NCBI RefSeq assembly: GCF_000372965.1
Contig: NZ_KB890024.1
Span: forward strand, 2,978,839 to 3,042,838
Direction of reading: 5' to 3'
DNA: 64,000 nt
DNA from: Hoeflea sp. 108
GTDB lineage: Bacteria > Pseudomonadota > Alphaproteobacteria > Rhizobiales > Rhizobiaceae
This document shows, piece by piece, positions 10,480 to 19,656 of this stretch. Positions within the stretch are counted from its first letter, which is position 1, and the number at the start of each line of letters is the position of its first letter. A program made the position numbers and the translations under genes. The notes beneath the pieces were generated by a model. That model made no database searches and was not told the origin of the DNA. It saw only the letters and a list, made by a program, of their open reading frames with translations.

Positions 10480-11223
10480 ATGAAAATGAAAGCCTTGCAT
10501 AGAGCATTTTGGATCGTCTCATTCCTCATCTTGCTGTTCGGAAATCACACGACGTACGCCGCCGATCGTTATGAACAGCTATTCAGAGGAATGCTCACCC
10601 TCGCCGTCGAAGGAAATCCGGAGGCCCAATATCATCTGGGAATGATGCACAACAATGGCATCGGCACCGAAGCCAATCCAAGCGAAGCCTTCGAGTGGTT
10701 TCGCAAATCAGCCGCCTCGGGCGATCCGCTCGCGGCCTATAAGGTTGGATGCTATTACGACGGGCAATTTCCAGGTGTCGTTCCCGAGAACAATGTTCTC
10801 GGCCTGAAATACAAGCTGGTTGCCGCCGAGCAAGGCTATCATCTGGCCCAGACCTCAGTCGCCGAACACTACTACGCCGCGCAACAGTACGACGAGGCGA
10901 TAAGATGGTGGACGGAAGCTGCAAAACAGGGCGAACCGACCGCAATCCGCCGGCTCAGCACCGTTTATGAGCAAGGTGAAATCGCGCCAAGGGACCTGGC
11001 GCTCAGCTATCGCTATCTTTTGATGTTCGCGCAGATGCCTGGCGTAACCTCTGACCAGTCGACAAAAGTCGCGAGGGACACCGTTTTCGCGCAACTCAGC
11101 CCCGAACAATTGACCGAGGCCTCGGCCGCCGGCGCTTTCGTCGCGCAACCGACACCCCTAACCCAAGAGGCACAGTCGGGTTTGATGGAGGCGATAAGGC
11201 TGTACGCGCTCAATCCGCGCTGA
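10480..11223 (+). CDS. Secreted Sel1-repeat (TPR-like) protein
   Basis: 247 residues. An N-terminal signal sequence (FWIVSFLILLFGNHTTYA) precedes the mature part. At least three Sel1-like repeats follow: AQYHLGMMHNNGIGTEANPSEAFEWFRKSAASGD, then AAYKVGCYYDG...GLKYKLVAAEQGY, then AQTSVAEHYYAAQQYDEAIRWWTEAAKQGE. Sel1 repeats form helical solenoids for protein-protein contacts. No catalytic domain is present. Base composition is a little more AT-rich at its 5' end than the neighbours. It is the last gene before the convergent LysR gene, 4 bases away. Confidence 0.8.
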   Translation: MKMKALHRAFWIVSFLILLFGNHTTYAADRYEQLFRGMLTLAVEGNPEAQYHLGMMHNNGIGTEANPSEAFEWFRKSAASGDPLAAYKVGCYYDGQFPGVVPENNVLGLKYKLVAAEQGYHLAQTSVAEHYYAAQQYDEAIRWWTEAAKQGEPTAIRRLSTVYEQGEIAPRDLALSYRYLLMFAQMPGVTSDQSTKVARDTVFAQLSPEQLTEASAAGAFVAQPTPLTQEAQSGLMEAIRLYALNPR

Positions 11224-11227
11224 CCAC

Positions 11228-12151
11228 CTAAAGCAGTCGAGGAGGTAAACCGAGATCGACCGCCTCGACCAGGAAGTCGAGCAGCGCCCTCACCCGTGCC
11301 GGCACCGGGCCGCCGCTACCAAGGAAGACTGCATGGACGTCTTCGAGGTCGCCGGGATTGGCCTGTTCGAGCACGGCAACCAGCCTGCCGGCCGCGAGGT
11401 CGTCGCGCACCTGGAACGCCGCCATCCGCGCAAGCCCGAGGCCGGCCAGCGCGAGCGCGCGCAAAGCCTCGCCATCGCTTGCCTGCGCGTTGCCGGTGGG
11501 CGCGACCTCGACAACGACGCCGTCCTGCAAAACCGGCCATCCCGGCATGCTGCGCACATAAGACGGGCCAAGCAGATTATGCCCTTTCAATTCTTCAGCA
11601 CTGCGCGGCATCGCGCGCGTCGCGAAATAGGCCGGCGCGCCGACAATCGTCATGCGGGTTGCGCCGAGTTTGCGTGCGACAAGGCTGGAGCTCTTCATCG
11701 GACCGGCCCGGATCGCCACGTCTGCCCGCGCCTCGAGCAGGTCGACAACCGTGTCGGACAAGGCGACGTCGACCGAAATATCGGGATACCGGGCCAGGAA
11801 CCGTGGCAGCAGCGGCAAAAGGAAATGTGTCCCGAAAGGCACATTGGCGTTGACGCGCAGGCGTCCGCGCGGCGCTTCGCCTGATGCCGCGCATTGCTCC
11901 GCCTCCTTGAGATCGGCAAGGATGACGACACTGCGCTCATAAAAGGCGCAGCCTTCGGGTGTCAGTTGCAGACGGCGGGTCGAGCGATTAACCAGTCGTG
12001 CTCCGAGGCGGCTCTCCAGCCGCGACACCAGCTTGCTGACGGCCGATGGCGACATCGCCAGCGTCCGCGCCGCGGCCGAAAACCCGCCGCATTCCACCGC
12101 CCGGGCAAACACTTCCATCTCGCCGAAGCGGTTGACGTCGACACGCATCAT
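11228..12151 (-). CDS. LysR family transcriptional regulator
   Basis: 307 residues. The N-terminal winged helix-turn-helix reads MEVFARAVECGGFSAAARTLAMSPSAVSKLVSRLESRLG, which is the LysR consensus. A periplasmic-binding-like effector domain of the CrgA/DsdC type follows. It is divergent from the PRISE-like reductase at 12241 with 89 bases between, the classic LysR arrangement in which the regulator controls the divergent gene and itself. The effector is unknown. Confidence 0.92.
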   Translation of the reverse strand: MMRVDVNRFGEMEVFARAVECGGFSAAARTLAMSPSAVSKLVSRLESRLGARLVNRSTRRLQLTPEGCAFYERSVVILADLKEAEQCAASGEAPRGRLRVNANVPFGTHFLLPLLPRFLARYPDISVDVALSDTVVDLLEARADVAIRAGPMKSSSLVARKLGATRMTIVGAPAYFATRAMPRSAEELKGHNLLGPSYVRSMPGWPVLQDGVVVEVAPTGNAQASDGEALRALALAGLGLARMAAFQVRDDLAAGRLVAVLEQANPGDLEDVHAVFLGSGGPVPARVRALLDFLVEAVDLGLPPRLL

Positions 12152-12240
12152 TGTGAACTCACGTCATAAATACTGAGATGAAACGACGTCTAATTCATCC
12201 TGATCCTTAAGTCCATATCAGCAGTCCACAGGAGATTTGG

Positions 12241-13296
12241 ATGATGAAAACCAACACCGCACTCATCGTCGGCGCCCATGGCGTCATCGGCAGCAATCTC
12301 GCCAGCCATCTGGCAGCACTCGGCAACTGGAACATTGTCGGGCTGTCCCGACGCGGTGGCCCGAGCCAGGGCCAGATCCGCCATGTCGCGGTGGATCTGC
12401 TTGATATCAAGGACGCCAGGGAAAAGCTCGGCAGCCTGAGCGACGTCACCCACATCTTCTACGCCGCCTATCAGGACCGGCCAAGCTGGGCGGAACTGGT
12501 CGAGCCCAATGTCGCCATGCTGCGCAACGTCGTCGACACGGTCGAGCCGGCAGCCAAGAACTTGCGCCACATCAGCCTGATGCAGGGCTACAAGGTCTAT
12601 GGCGCACATCTCGGGCCGTTCAAGACGCCGGCACGCGAGACCGACGCCAAGCACATGCCGCCCGAATTCAACATCGACCAGCAGGATCTTCTGGAAGACC
12701 GGCAGCAAGGCAAGAGCTGGAGCTGGTCGGCACTGCGCCCCTCTGTTGTCATCGGCCAGGCACTGGGCAACCCGATGAACCTCGCGATCGCCATCGCCGT
12801 CTATGCCTCCATGTCCAGGGAACTCGGCCTGCCGCTGCGTTTTCCCGGCAAACCCGGCGCCTATGACAAGATCATCGAGATGACCGATGCCGACCTGTTG
12901 GCACGGGCCACCGTCTGGGCGGCAACAGACGAACGCTGCGCCAACCAGGCGTTCAACATCACCAATGGCGACCTGTTTCGCTGGAACGAGATGTGGCCGC
13001 AGATCGCCGCAAACTTCGGCATCGACACAGCCCCGCCCTTGCCGATGTCGCTCGACACCATCATGGGCGACAAACAGCCGCTTTGGGACAAGATGAAGGC
13101 CCGGCATGGGCTGGTCGACACGCCTTACAGCGACGTGTCGTCCTGGCGCTTCGCCGACTTCGTCTTCGGCTGGGACTACGACTTCTTCGCCGACGGCAGC
13201 AAGGCGCGCCGCTTCGGCTTCCACGAATTCGTCGACACTGAGGAGATGTTCATGCGCACCTTCGGCGAGCTGCGCCAGCGCCGGATCATTCCCTGA
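12241..13296 (+). CDS. SDR family oxidoreductase, PRISE-like (progesterone 5beta-reductase/iridoid synthase-related)
   Basis: 351 residues. The N-terminal Rossmann motif GAHGVIGSNL (about 11-20) is followed by the segment DVTHIFYAAYQDRPSW, the characteristic motif region of the PRISE branch of extended SDRs. The plant-like core continues with HISLMQGYKVYGAHLGPF (the catalytic-region Lys-x-x-Tyr becomes GYKVYG, as in PRISE proteins) and SWSALRPSVVIG. PRISE enzymes reduce activated C=C bonds of enones with NAD(P)H. The bacterial substrate is unknown. It is under the likely control of the divergent LysR gene. An ATG one codon downstream is equally possible. Confidence 0.82.
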   Translation: MMKTNTALIVGAHGVIGSNLASHLAALGNWNIVGLSRRGGPSQGQIRHVAVDLLDIKDAREKLGSLSDVTHIFYAAYQDRPSWAELVEPNVAMLRNVVDTVEPAAKNLRHISLMQGYKVYGAHLGPFKTPARETDAKHMPPEFNIDQQDLLEDRQQGKSWSWSALRPSVVIGQALGNPMNLAIAIAVYASMSRELGLPLRFPGKPGAYDKIIEMTDADLLARATVWAATDERCANQAFNITNGDLFRWNEMWPQIAANFGIDTAPPLPMSLDTIMGDKQPLWDKMKARHGLVDTPYSDVSSWRFADFVFGWDYDFFADGSKARRFGFHEFVDTEEMFMRTFGELRQRRIIP

Positions 13297-13379
13297 TCGG
13301 CGGAGCTTCGGCCACATCAGCGCCGACGCGTTGTGCACACAGGCCTTCTGTGCCCTACCAGCGACCGAGGCCAAGCAGC

Positions 13380-14021
13380 CTACTGTCCGTAGGGCGCAAG
13401 ATAATGCGCGGGGATGGCGACCGTGAACAGTGCCCCCGACAGCGCCATGACGATCAGCCCCGCAAACAGCGCGCCCAGCCCGGCAAAGCCGCCGAGCAGG
13501 GTTGCGCCCAGCATCGGCCGGCTCGCGCCGACGTTCCAATAGGCCGCGCAGCCGACGTGAACGAACAGCGCGAGCACGCCGAGGAAATAATACGGCGCAA
13601 AGAACCAGTGCCAGGGTGCCGCGAAAAATCCCGCGGCCGCGTAGCGAAAGTCGGTGTCGAGGCCAAAGGCGGCGCGTCCGGCGATGACGGCCGTGACATG
13701 AACAAGCAGGAACAGCGCGAGATAGCCACCTGACAGGGCCTGCGCCCACGCGGCCACTCCCTTGATCCTGGTCAGGTTGCGCACCAGCATGAACAGCCCG
13801 CTGCCGACCTGCCACAGGATGAGGCCGATCAAGGCCACTTCGACATATGGCTGCCGATAGATCTGCCGTGCCTTCGCCATGAAGGCGATGTGCGTCTCCT
13901 GCCCGCCCAGACCGACGAGATGGTTGGCCATGTGCAAAAGCACGAAAAACCCGATGAAAAACGCCGACAAGGCGTGAAGACCACGCAGCCCCTGCCGCGC
14001 CAGTTGGTCGTCGTCCTTCAT
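13380..14021 (-). CDS. Five-helix cytochrome b-like membrane protein (SdhC/FrdC superfamily fold)
   Basis: 213 residues with five predicted membrane segments, near 13-34, 58-79, 92-113, 135-156 and 168-200. Histidines sit within or at the edge of helices (LLHMANH, LFLLVHVTAV, LALFVHVGCA), consistent with a haem b-binding bundle like the membrane anchor of fumarate reductase/succinate dehydrogenase. There is no flavoprotein or iron-sulfur subunit beside it, so it is an orphan. Assignment to the superfamily rests on topology and histidine spacing and is moderate. Confidence 0.55.
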   Translation of the reverse strand: MKDDDQLARQGLRGLHALSAFFIGFFVLLHMANHLVGLGGQETHIAFMAKARQIYRQPYVEVALIGLILWQVGSGLFMLVRNLTRIKGVAAWAQALSGGYLALFLLVHVTAVIAGRAAFGLDTDFRYAAAGFFAAPWHWFFAPYYFLGVLALFVHVGCAAYWNVGASRPMLGATLLGGFAGLGALFAGLIVMALSGALFTVAIPAHYLAPYGQ

Positions 14022-14163
14022 CTGGCCCCCTCCTGGATCAGACGCAATTCCCGATGGAAAACCGCTTCACACCTTTCCTGGAGTTGCTCCGATCGCATCC
14101 TCGATTGCAATTTCACCTGGGCCCGGGTCCGCTGCCGCACGACGGACCCGGCGACGCCGCAGG

Positions 14164-15267
14164 TCAGTTCAGCTTGACCAGCGCCACGCGCCGGTTCTTG
14201 GCCCGACCCTCGTCATTGTCGTTGGTCGCGACCGGCGCCATCATGCCGGCGCCCGCTGCGGTCAGCCGTCCAGCATCGATGCCATATTGCGACACCAGCA
14301 CCGACTTCACCGCCGCCGCCCGGCGATTGGACAGGTCGATGTTGTAGTCGAACTTGCCCTGGTTGTCGGTGTGCCCGACAACGGCCACCGCAAGTGCCGG
14401 ATTGTCGCCCAGAAGCTTGGCGATCTCCTTCAGTGTCGGCTCGGACTCCGGCTTGATGTCGGCCTTGTCGGTGTCGAAGAAGATGCCGTAGAGCGATATG
14501 CCGCCGCTGGTCGAAAGCGAATCCGCCATCTTGGCTGCTTCCACCAGCACCATCTTCTTGTCGCGCGCCTTGGGCTCGATCACGTGAACCATGGCCACGG
14601 TGCGTCCGTTCAGTTCCTTGCAGTAGAGATCGTCAAGCAGCTGGAAGGTCTGCACAGTGACATAGGCATCGCCGCCGTCGCGCGGTACCCTGGCGCTAAA
14701 ATAGCGCTGGTCGGCGACCCCTGACGACGCCGCGCAGGCGGCATTCGAGAATGCCTCGACGCCCAGGTCGCTGTCATAGAAGAAGTTCATCATCAGGCTC
14801 ATGTCGCCGCCGCCGCTCGAGGCCGAGCGCGAGGCATCGCCGCCGCACTCCTCCTTCTTGCACTCGAACGCCACCTCGCCGCCGGCCGCCTGCACCACGT
14901 CCTGATAGTTGCGCAGCACTTCGAGTGGCGAACGGCCATCGGGCAGGACATAGAAGATGCGCGTCAGCGTGCCCTCGACCTCTTCCGCCTTCTCCGGCCT
15001 GAACACCCGGTTGTTGTTCTTGTCGCGCTTGTCGGGATCGGCATCGGCTTTCAGCGCGGCCATCGGCACCGTGAAGTCAGTGTAGTCGAGCTTCTGGTAG
15101 TAGACGATGAACGAACCGTCATAACGCTTGGCAAGCGCGTTGTCGGCGGAGCCCTCGATGTCTGCCGTCGGCACCGTCGCATCGGCCAGCGCGGGCATGC
15201 AGCCCGCGGCGACCAGTATCATCGCCGCAAGCAGCTGGCGCATTCCACGCGAAATCGAGCCCGTCAT
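14164..15267 (-). CDS. OmpA family outer-membrane/periplasmic protein
   Basis: 367 residues from ATG 15267, which has GAGGGG seven bases upstream; the open frame runs further to 15312. A signal peptide with a cysteine near its end (MILVAAGCMPALADA) precedes a domain of unknown function. The C-terminal OmpA peptidoglycan-binding domain follows: GIFFDTDKADIKPES, VVGHTDNQG, then NIDLSNRRAAAVKSVL and NRRVAL, with the Asp and Arg that bind diaminopimelate. The cysteine could make it a lipoprotein, but the lipobox is poor. It would tie the envelope to the cell wall. Confidence 0.88.
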   Translation of the reverse strand: MTGSISRGMRQLLAAMILVAAGCMPALADATVPTADIEGSADNALAKRYDGSFIVYYQKLDYTDFTVPMAALKADADPDKRDKNNNRVFRPEKAEEVEGTLTRIFYVLPDGRSPLEVLRNYQDVVQAAGGEVAFECKKEECGGDASRSASSGGGDMSLMMNFFYDSDLGVEAFSNAACAASSGVADQRYFSARVPRDGGDAYVTVQTFQLLDDLYCKELNGRTVAMVHVIEPKARDKKMVLVEAAKMADSLSTSGGISLYGIFFDTDKADIKPESEPTLKEIAKLLGDNPALAVAVVGHTDNQGKFDYNIDLSNRRAAAVKSVLVSQYGIDAGRLTAAGAGMMAPVATNDNDEGRAKNRRVALVKLN

Positions 15268-15318
15268 GACACGCCCCTCGGTTGATATGCCGCAGCGTAG
15301 CCACAACCGCATGGCGGC

Positions 15319-16575
15319 TCAAGCCGGGATCTCGACCTCTTTCGTGAGGCCAAGCCAATCGGCTTCCGTGAGCCCGATCGCGGCAAAAGGATCGACCAGT
15401 GTGCCGGCAACGATCGAGGCCAGCAGCTGCGGCGCAGGCGGCACCTTGGCCACCGTCGCCACCAGCCTGTCACGCAGGAACGGCAGCAGCACCGCATCCG
15501 ACTGGTAGAACGGCGTGAACGCAAGCGAGAGTGCCTGGAAAAGTCTGATATGCGCGCGGCGGGACCGCGCATAGGCAGAGAGCGCCACATCGACCTCACC
15601 ATGCTTACGGAGCGCATGGGCAAGGGCTGCGGCGTCGAGCAAGGCCATGTTCGCGCCCTGCCCCAGCTGAGGGCTGGTCGAATGGGCGGCATCGCCGATG
15701 ACGGCAAAGCCCCGTGCCGCCGGTTTTGCCAGCGTATGATGGCCGTAGCGCGCCAAAGTCAGCTGGTTGAAATCGTCGATCTGGTCGAGATAGGCAGAAC
15801 ATTCCGGCCACAAAGACGCGACCCGCGTTTTCCAGGCGCCGAGCCCTTCCGTGCGAACCCGCTCGGCCTCGTTTGGTTTCAGGCTCCAGAAGAATGCCGC
15901 CATGTCGGGCCCGCCTGGTTCCGCACGACCTATCGGCAACACCCCGATCATGACGCTGGCGCGGCGGTAGCGCTGGATAAGCGCATTCGGGTGAAATCCT
16001 TCGCCACGCCAGGCGAGCGAAGCCCAGAATGCACCATATTCGAGCGGCCTGGGCTGATCCGTCAGCCCGGCACTGCCGCGCAGCCTCGAACGTGCGCCGG
16101 TTGCGTCGACGACGAGATCGAACGTTCCGACAGCTCGCCCGCTCGCGTCGAGCAGTCGCGGGTTCTCGCCGCTGTCGATCCGCTCCAGTTCGACATCTGT
16201 GACGATCTCGATTTTCTCGCGCCGAGCCGCGCGATAGAGCACGCCGAACAGCGCTGCGCGATGCACCGCCACACCAAAACGGCCGCCGCTGCGGGCATCG
16301 TAGCGAACGTCCAGCACCGTGCGCCCGCTTTCTGCGTCCGTGCCGTGCAGCCGGTCGATGCGGCTGCCCAATTCCAGGATTTCGCGGAGAAGCCCGAGGT
16401 CGCCGAGCACGGTCAGCCCGGTCGGCTGCAGGATCAGCCCGGACCCCAGCGCCTTCGGCTCGGCAAAGCGCTCGAAGACGGTCACCTTGTGACCGTCACG
16501 CTTAAGGTAGAGTGCCGCCGCCAGCCCTGCAGGACCGGCGCCGGCGATTGCGATGTGAAGTTTTCTGCCGCTCAT
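15319..16575 (-). CDS. FAD-dependent monooxygenase (aromatic hydroxylase/UbiH class)
   Basis: 418 residues. The dinucleotide-binding motif GAGPAGLAAALYL lies near residues 12-24, a DATGARSRLR segment corresponds to the DG fingerprint region, and the second FAD motif is VIGDAAHSTSPQLGQGANMALLDA (GD...P). This is the class A flavoprotein monooxygenase pattern of salicylate and kynurenine hydroxylases. The substrate is not inferable, and there is no neighbouring aromatic-degradation gene. It overlaps nothing and ends 51 bases before the OmpA-like gene, so the two may be co-transcribed. Confidence 0.88.
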   Translation of the reverse strand: MSGRKLHIAIAGAGPAGLAAALYLKRDGHKVTVFERFAEPKALGSGLILQPTGLTVLGDLGLLREILELGSRIDRLHGTDAESGRTVLDVRYDARSGGRFGVAVHRAALFGVLYRAARREKIEIVTDVELERIDSGENPRLLDASGRAVGTFDLVVDATGARSRLRGSAGLTDQPRPLEYGAFWASLAWRGEGFHPNALIQRYRRASVMIGVLPIGRAEPGGPDMAAFFWSLKPNEAERVRTEGLGAWKTRVASLWPECSAYLDQIDDFNQLTLARYGHHTLAKPAARGFAVIGDAAHSTSPQLGQGANMALLDAAALAHALRKHGEVDVALSAYARSRRAHIRLFQALSLAFTPFYQSDAVLLPFLRDRLVATVAKVPPAPQLLASIVAGTLVDPFAAIGLTEADWLGLTKEVEIPA

Positions 16576-16647
16576 GTTTGCGTCCGCCCGTATCAGACAG
16601 TCACGGGCGAGCAGATCTTTGGCAATGCTTCACTTTGCCCCGCCGAC

Positions 16648-16747
16648 GCATCGGCCCGAAAATCGGAATCGATTTTCGGGAAGCACGATGCCCAGTTTCC
16701 AAGAGTTAGAACGTCCTCTGCGCGCCGGAATGGACGCGCGGCGCTCT
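16648..16747. repeat. RIME-like rhizobial intergenic palindromic repeat
   Basis: Two consecutive inverted repeats in the gap between the kup stop and the monooxygenase start. The first (16648-16691) has outer arms GCATCG/CGATGC around the inner arms CCCGAAAATCG/CGATTTTCGGG. The second (about 16702-16747) begins AGAGTTAGAACGTCC and folds around CGCGCC/CGCGCGG. The text closely resembles the rhizobial intergenic mosaic elements known from Rhizobium and Sinorhizobium. This is from memory of the family; no alignment was run. Confidence 0.65.
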
Positions 16748-18665
16748 AGATCGAGACCTGGGTGCCGACCTCGACCACGCGCCCGGTCGGGATCTGAAAG
16801 TATTCGGTCGCATCGGCAGCCGTTCGCGCCAGCCCGATGAACAGCCTGTCCTGCCATCCCGGCATGCCCGAATTGGGCGATGCCTTCAGCGAGCGCCGCG
16901 ACAGGAAGAACGACGTCGTCATGATGTCGAACTTCCAGCCCTGCTTGCGACAGATGGCCAGCGCCTTGGGGATGTTCGGCTGCTCCATATAGCCGAACTT
17001 CAGCTTGACCCGCATGAACAGGTCATTGACCTGCTCCATCTTCACCCGCTCGCTGTCGGGCACGATCGGCTGCTGGGCGGTTACGACAGACAGGATCACG
17101 TTCTGCTCGTGCAGCACCTTGTAGTGCTTGAGGCTGTGCATCAGCGCGGTGGGCGCGCTGTCGGGATCGCTGGTCAGGAACACCGCCGTACCCGGAACGA
17201 GCTGCGGCTTCTTCTTGCTCAGGTTTTCCGCCAGGAAGTTCAGCGGAATCTCGTTCTTGCGCGTCTTGTCGAACAGATAGCGGCTGCCGCGCACCCAGGT
17301 CCACATGACGATGACGATGGCAAAGGCCACCAGCAGCGACGCCCAGCCGCCCTCATGCACCTTGACGATGTTGGACAGGAAGAAGCCGACGTCGATCAGC
17401 CCAAAGACGGTGATGACGGCAATGACGGCAAAGAGCGGCCAGCGCCAGATACGCAGCATCACGATCGACAGCAGCAGCGTCGTCACCAGCATGTTGCCGG
17501 TCACCGAGATGCCGTAGGCCGCAGCCAACTTGCTCGACTCACCGAAGCCGACGACCAGAAGCATTACCACCAGGGCCAGCAGCAGATTGACGCGCGGCAT
17601 GTAGATCTGGCCCAGCGTCGTCTCCGACGTGTGCAGGATGGCAAGGCGCGGCAGCATGTTGAGCTGCACCGCCTGGCGGGTCAGCGAATAGGCGCCGCTG
17701 ATCACCGCCTGGCTGGCGATGACGGTTGCTGCGGTCGCCAGCAGCACCATCGGCACCAGCATCCAGCCCTCGTTCATCTCGAAGAAGGGATGGCCGACAG
17801 TGCCGCCATGCGACAGCACATACGCGCCCTGCCCTGCGTAATTGAGCAGCAGGCAGGGGAAAACGATGATGAGCCACGCCAGCACGATCGGACGGCGGCC
17901 GAAATGGCCAAGGTCGGCATAAAGCGCTTCCGCGCCCGTCACCGCCAGGAAGATCGCGCCGATGGTGACGAACGACACCTCCGGCTGATCCATCAGAAAC
18001 TGGACGATGTAGATCGGATTGACGGCAAGCAGGATCTCGGGGTCGTCGGCGATGTGCACGACGCCCGAATAGCCGATGGCGATGAACCAGATCAGCGTCA
18101 CCGGCCCAAACACGATCGCCACGCCGCCCGTGCCGAAGCGCTGCACCGCAAAGACGACAGCCAGAATCATCAGCGTCAGCGGCACGACATAAGGATCGAA
18201 GGCAGGTGTCACGACCTTCAGGCCTTCCACCGCCGAGAGCACCGAAATCGCCGGCGTGATGACCGCATCGCCGTAAAACAGCGACGCGCCGACCATGCCG
18301 AGCGCCAGGATTATTCCCGAGTGCTTGGGCAGGCTGCGCCGCGCCAGCGCCATCAGCGACAGCGTACCGCCCTCGCCGCGATTGTGCGCTCGAAGCACGA
18401 ACATGACGTATTTGATCGTGACGATGATCGTCAGTGCCCAGATGATGAGCGACAGCACGCCAAGGATATCTTCGCGCGAAGCCACCTGCCCGCCCGACGA
18501 CGAGGCAACCAGCGCTTCGCGAAATGCGTAGATCGGGCTCGTACCGATGTCGCCGAAGACGACACCCAGCGCACCGATGACAAGAATCCTGATATCCTGG
18601 GAATGGCCGTCCTTCTGGACCGCCTGCCCGCCTGTTTCCGCTTTGCCAGCGCCGGCATCGGCCAT
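16746..18665 (-). CDS. kup: Low-affinity potassium transport system protein Kup
   Basis: 639 residues from ATG 18665, which has ACGGAGAG seven bases upstream; the open frame extends to 18719. The N terminus contains the KUP hallmark GALGVVFGDIGTSPIYAFREAL. Twelve membrane helices and a roughly 150-residue C-terminal cytoplasmic domain follow (TAVFLTSDPDSAPTALMHSLKHYKVLHE is conserved in Kup). The family performs H+-coupled K+ uptake. It is single copy here with no Trk or Kdp genes nearby. The 3' end abuts the RIME-like repeat. Confidence 0.96.
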   Translation of the reverse strand: MADAGAGKAETGGQAVQKDGHSQDIRILVIGALGVVFGDIGTSPIYAFREALVASSSGGQVASREDILGVLSLIIWALTIIVTIKYVMFVLRAHNRGEGGTLSLMALARRSLPKHSGIILALGMVGASLFYGDAVITPAISVLSAVEGLKVVTPAFDPYVVPLTLMILAVVFAVQRFGTGGVAIVFGPVTLIWFIAIGYSGVVHIADDPEILLAVNPIYIVQFLMDQPEVSFVTIGAIFLAVTGAEALYADLGHFGRRPIVLAWLIIVFPCLLLNYAGQGAYVLSHGGTVGHPFFEMNEGWMLVPMVLLATAATVIASQAVISGAYSLTRQAVQLNMLPRLAILHTSETTLGQIYMPRVNLLLALVVMLLVVGFGESSKLAAAYGISVTGNMLVTTLLLSIVMLRIWRWPLFAVIAVITVFGLIDVGFFLSNIVKVHEGGWASLLVAFAIVIVMWTWVRGSRYLFDKTRKNEIPLNFLAENLSKKKPQLVPGTAVFLTSDPDSAPTALMHSLKHYKVLHEQNVILSVVTAQQPIVPDSERVKMEQVNDLFMRVKLKFGYMEQPNIPKALAICRKQGWKFDIMTTSFFLSRRSLKASPNSGMPGWQDRLFIGLARTAADATEYFQIPTGRVVEVGTQVSI

Positions 18666-18771
18666 GAACGACTCTCCGTGAAGCCGCGGGGCTCTACGCT
18701 TGCTGTATCGCAAAAGCAACAGCCGTTTTGTGACAGCTGACGTTCGATCTATGCGAAAAACGCAAGGCTCG

Positions 18772-19512
18772 TCACCATCCGCAGGCTTTCAGATACCGCT
18801 TGATCGTGTTCGCCATGCCATGCTCCAGCGCATCAGCCGTCAAGCCGTGTCCGATCGACACTTCCGCCAGCCTGGGAACGCGGTGGATGAGTGCGGGCAG
18901 ATTGTCGACGACGAGGTCATGGCCGGCATTGACGGCAAGCCCGGCGGCCATCGCCGCATCGGCCGTCTTGCCGAGCAGGTCCAATTCCCTGGCTGCCTGC
19001 GCCCGGTCGGAATGGCAGGCGCCATAGGGGCCGGTGAATAATTCGATCCGGTCGGCGCCCGTGTCGCGCGCAGCATTCACCCCTGCCGGATCGGCATCGG
19101 AAAACAGCGACACCCTGAAGCCGCCCTTCTTCAGCCGGGCGACGACAGGCTTGAGGAATGCGCCCTGGGCAACGAAGTCCCAGCCATGATCGGAGGTGGC
19201 CTGCGTCGGATCGTCGGGAACGAGCGTCACCTGTTCCGGCTGGTGCTTCTCGACGAGCTGCAGGAAATCCTCGGTCGGATAGCCCTCTATGTTGAACTCG
19301 GCCTTGGGAAACTCATCATCGATCAGGGCCCTGATTTCGGGCAGGTCGGAAAAGCGGACATGCCGCTGGTCGGGACGCGGATGCACCGTCAGCCCATGGG
19401 CGCCGGCGGCAAGTGCGATGCGGCCGAGCCCAGTGACGCTCGGCCACGGCAGATCGCGACGGTTGCGCAACATGGCGATGGCGTTGACGTTGACGGACAG
19501 CTTGGCAGGCAT
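18772..19512 (-). CDS. pdxJ: Pyridoxine 5'-phosphate synthase
   Basis: 246 residues from ATG 19512 (MPAKLSVNVNAIAMLRN), the normal PdxJ length; the frame is open to 19644 without coding character. PdxJ closes the pyridoxine ring from 1-deoxyxylulose 5-phosphate and 3-hydroxy-1-aminoacetone phosphate in the DXP-dependent vitamin B6 pathway. Family landmarks include NVNAIAMLRN, GLTVHPRPDQRHV, EFNIEGYPT and TLVPDDP. The last is PDxP-like with D where many enzymes have E. The C terminus GHGLTADALEHGMANTIKRYL is typical. No other pdx gene is nearby. Confidence 0.95.
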   Translation of the reverse strand: MPAKLSVNVNAIAMLRNRRDLPWPSVTGLGRIALAAGAHGLTVHPRPDQRHVRFSDLPEIRALIDDEFPKAEFNIEGYPTEDFLQLVEKHQPEQVTLVPDDPTQATSDHGWDFVAQGAFLKPVVARLKKGGFRVSLFSDADPAGVNAARDTGADRIELFTGPYGACHSDRAQAARELDLLGKTADAAMAAGLAVNAGHDLVVDNLPALIHRVPRLAEVSIGHGLTADALEHGMANTIKRYLKACGW

Positions 19513-19656
19513 CGGCAGCTCGCATCGGTTCACTGAATTCAAGCACCTAGCACGCCTTGGATGGGAACAGAGAGCGCTTTTGTGTGTTCCAGTATCAAAG
19601 CGCGGCAACGCATCGCCGCCGCCGTGCCAAACCACTGGTATCAAGAGGAAATTCGC

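Noticed and set aside
12190..13815. 541-residue minus-strand frame spanning two genes
   Set aside because: Shadow of the PRISE-like gene running into the cytochrome b-like gene in another frame.
17109..18740. 543-residue plus-strand frame
   Set aside because: Antisense shadow of kup; composition is rich in Arg/His/Gln with no domain, and the minus frame is a clear transporter.
18666..18771. Possible ion-responsive leader upstream of kup
   Set aside because: No conserved riboswitch core or convincing stem set could be read in this short gap.
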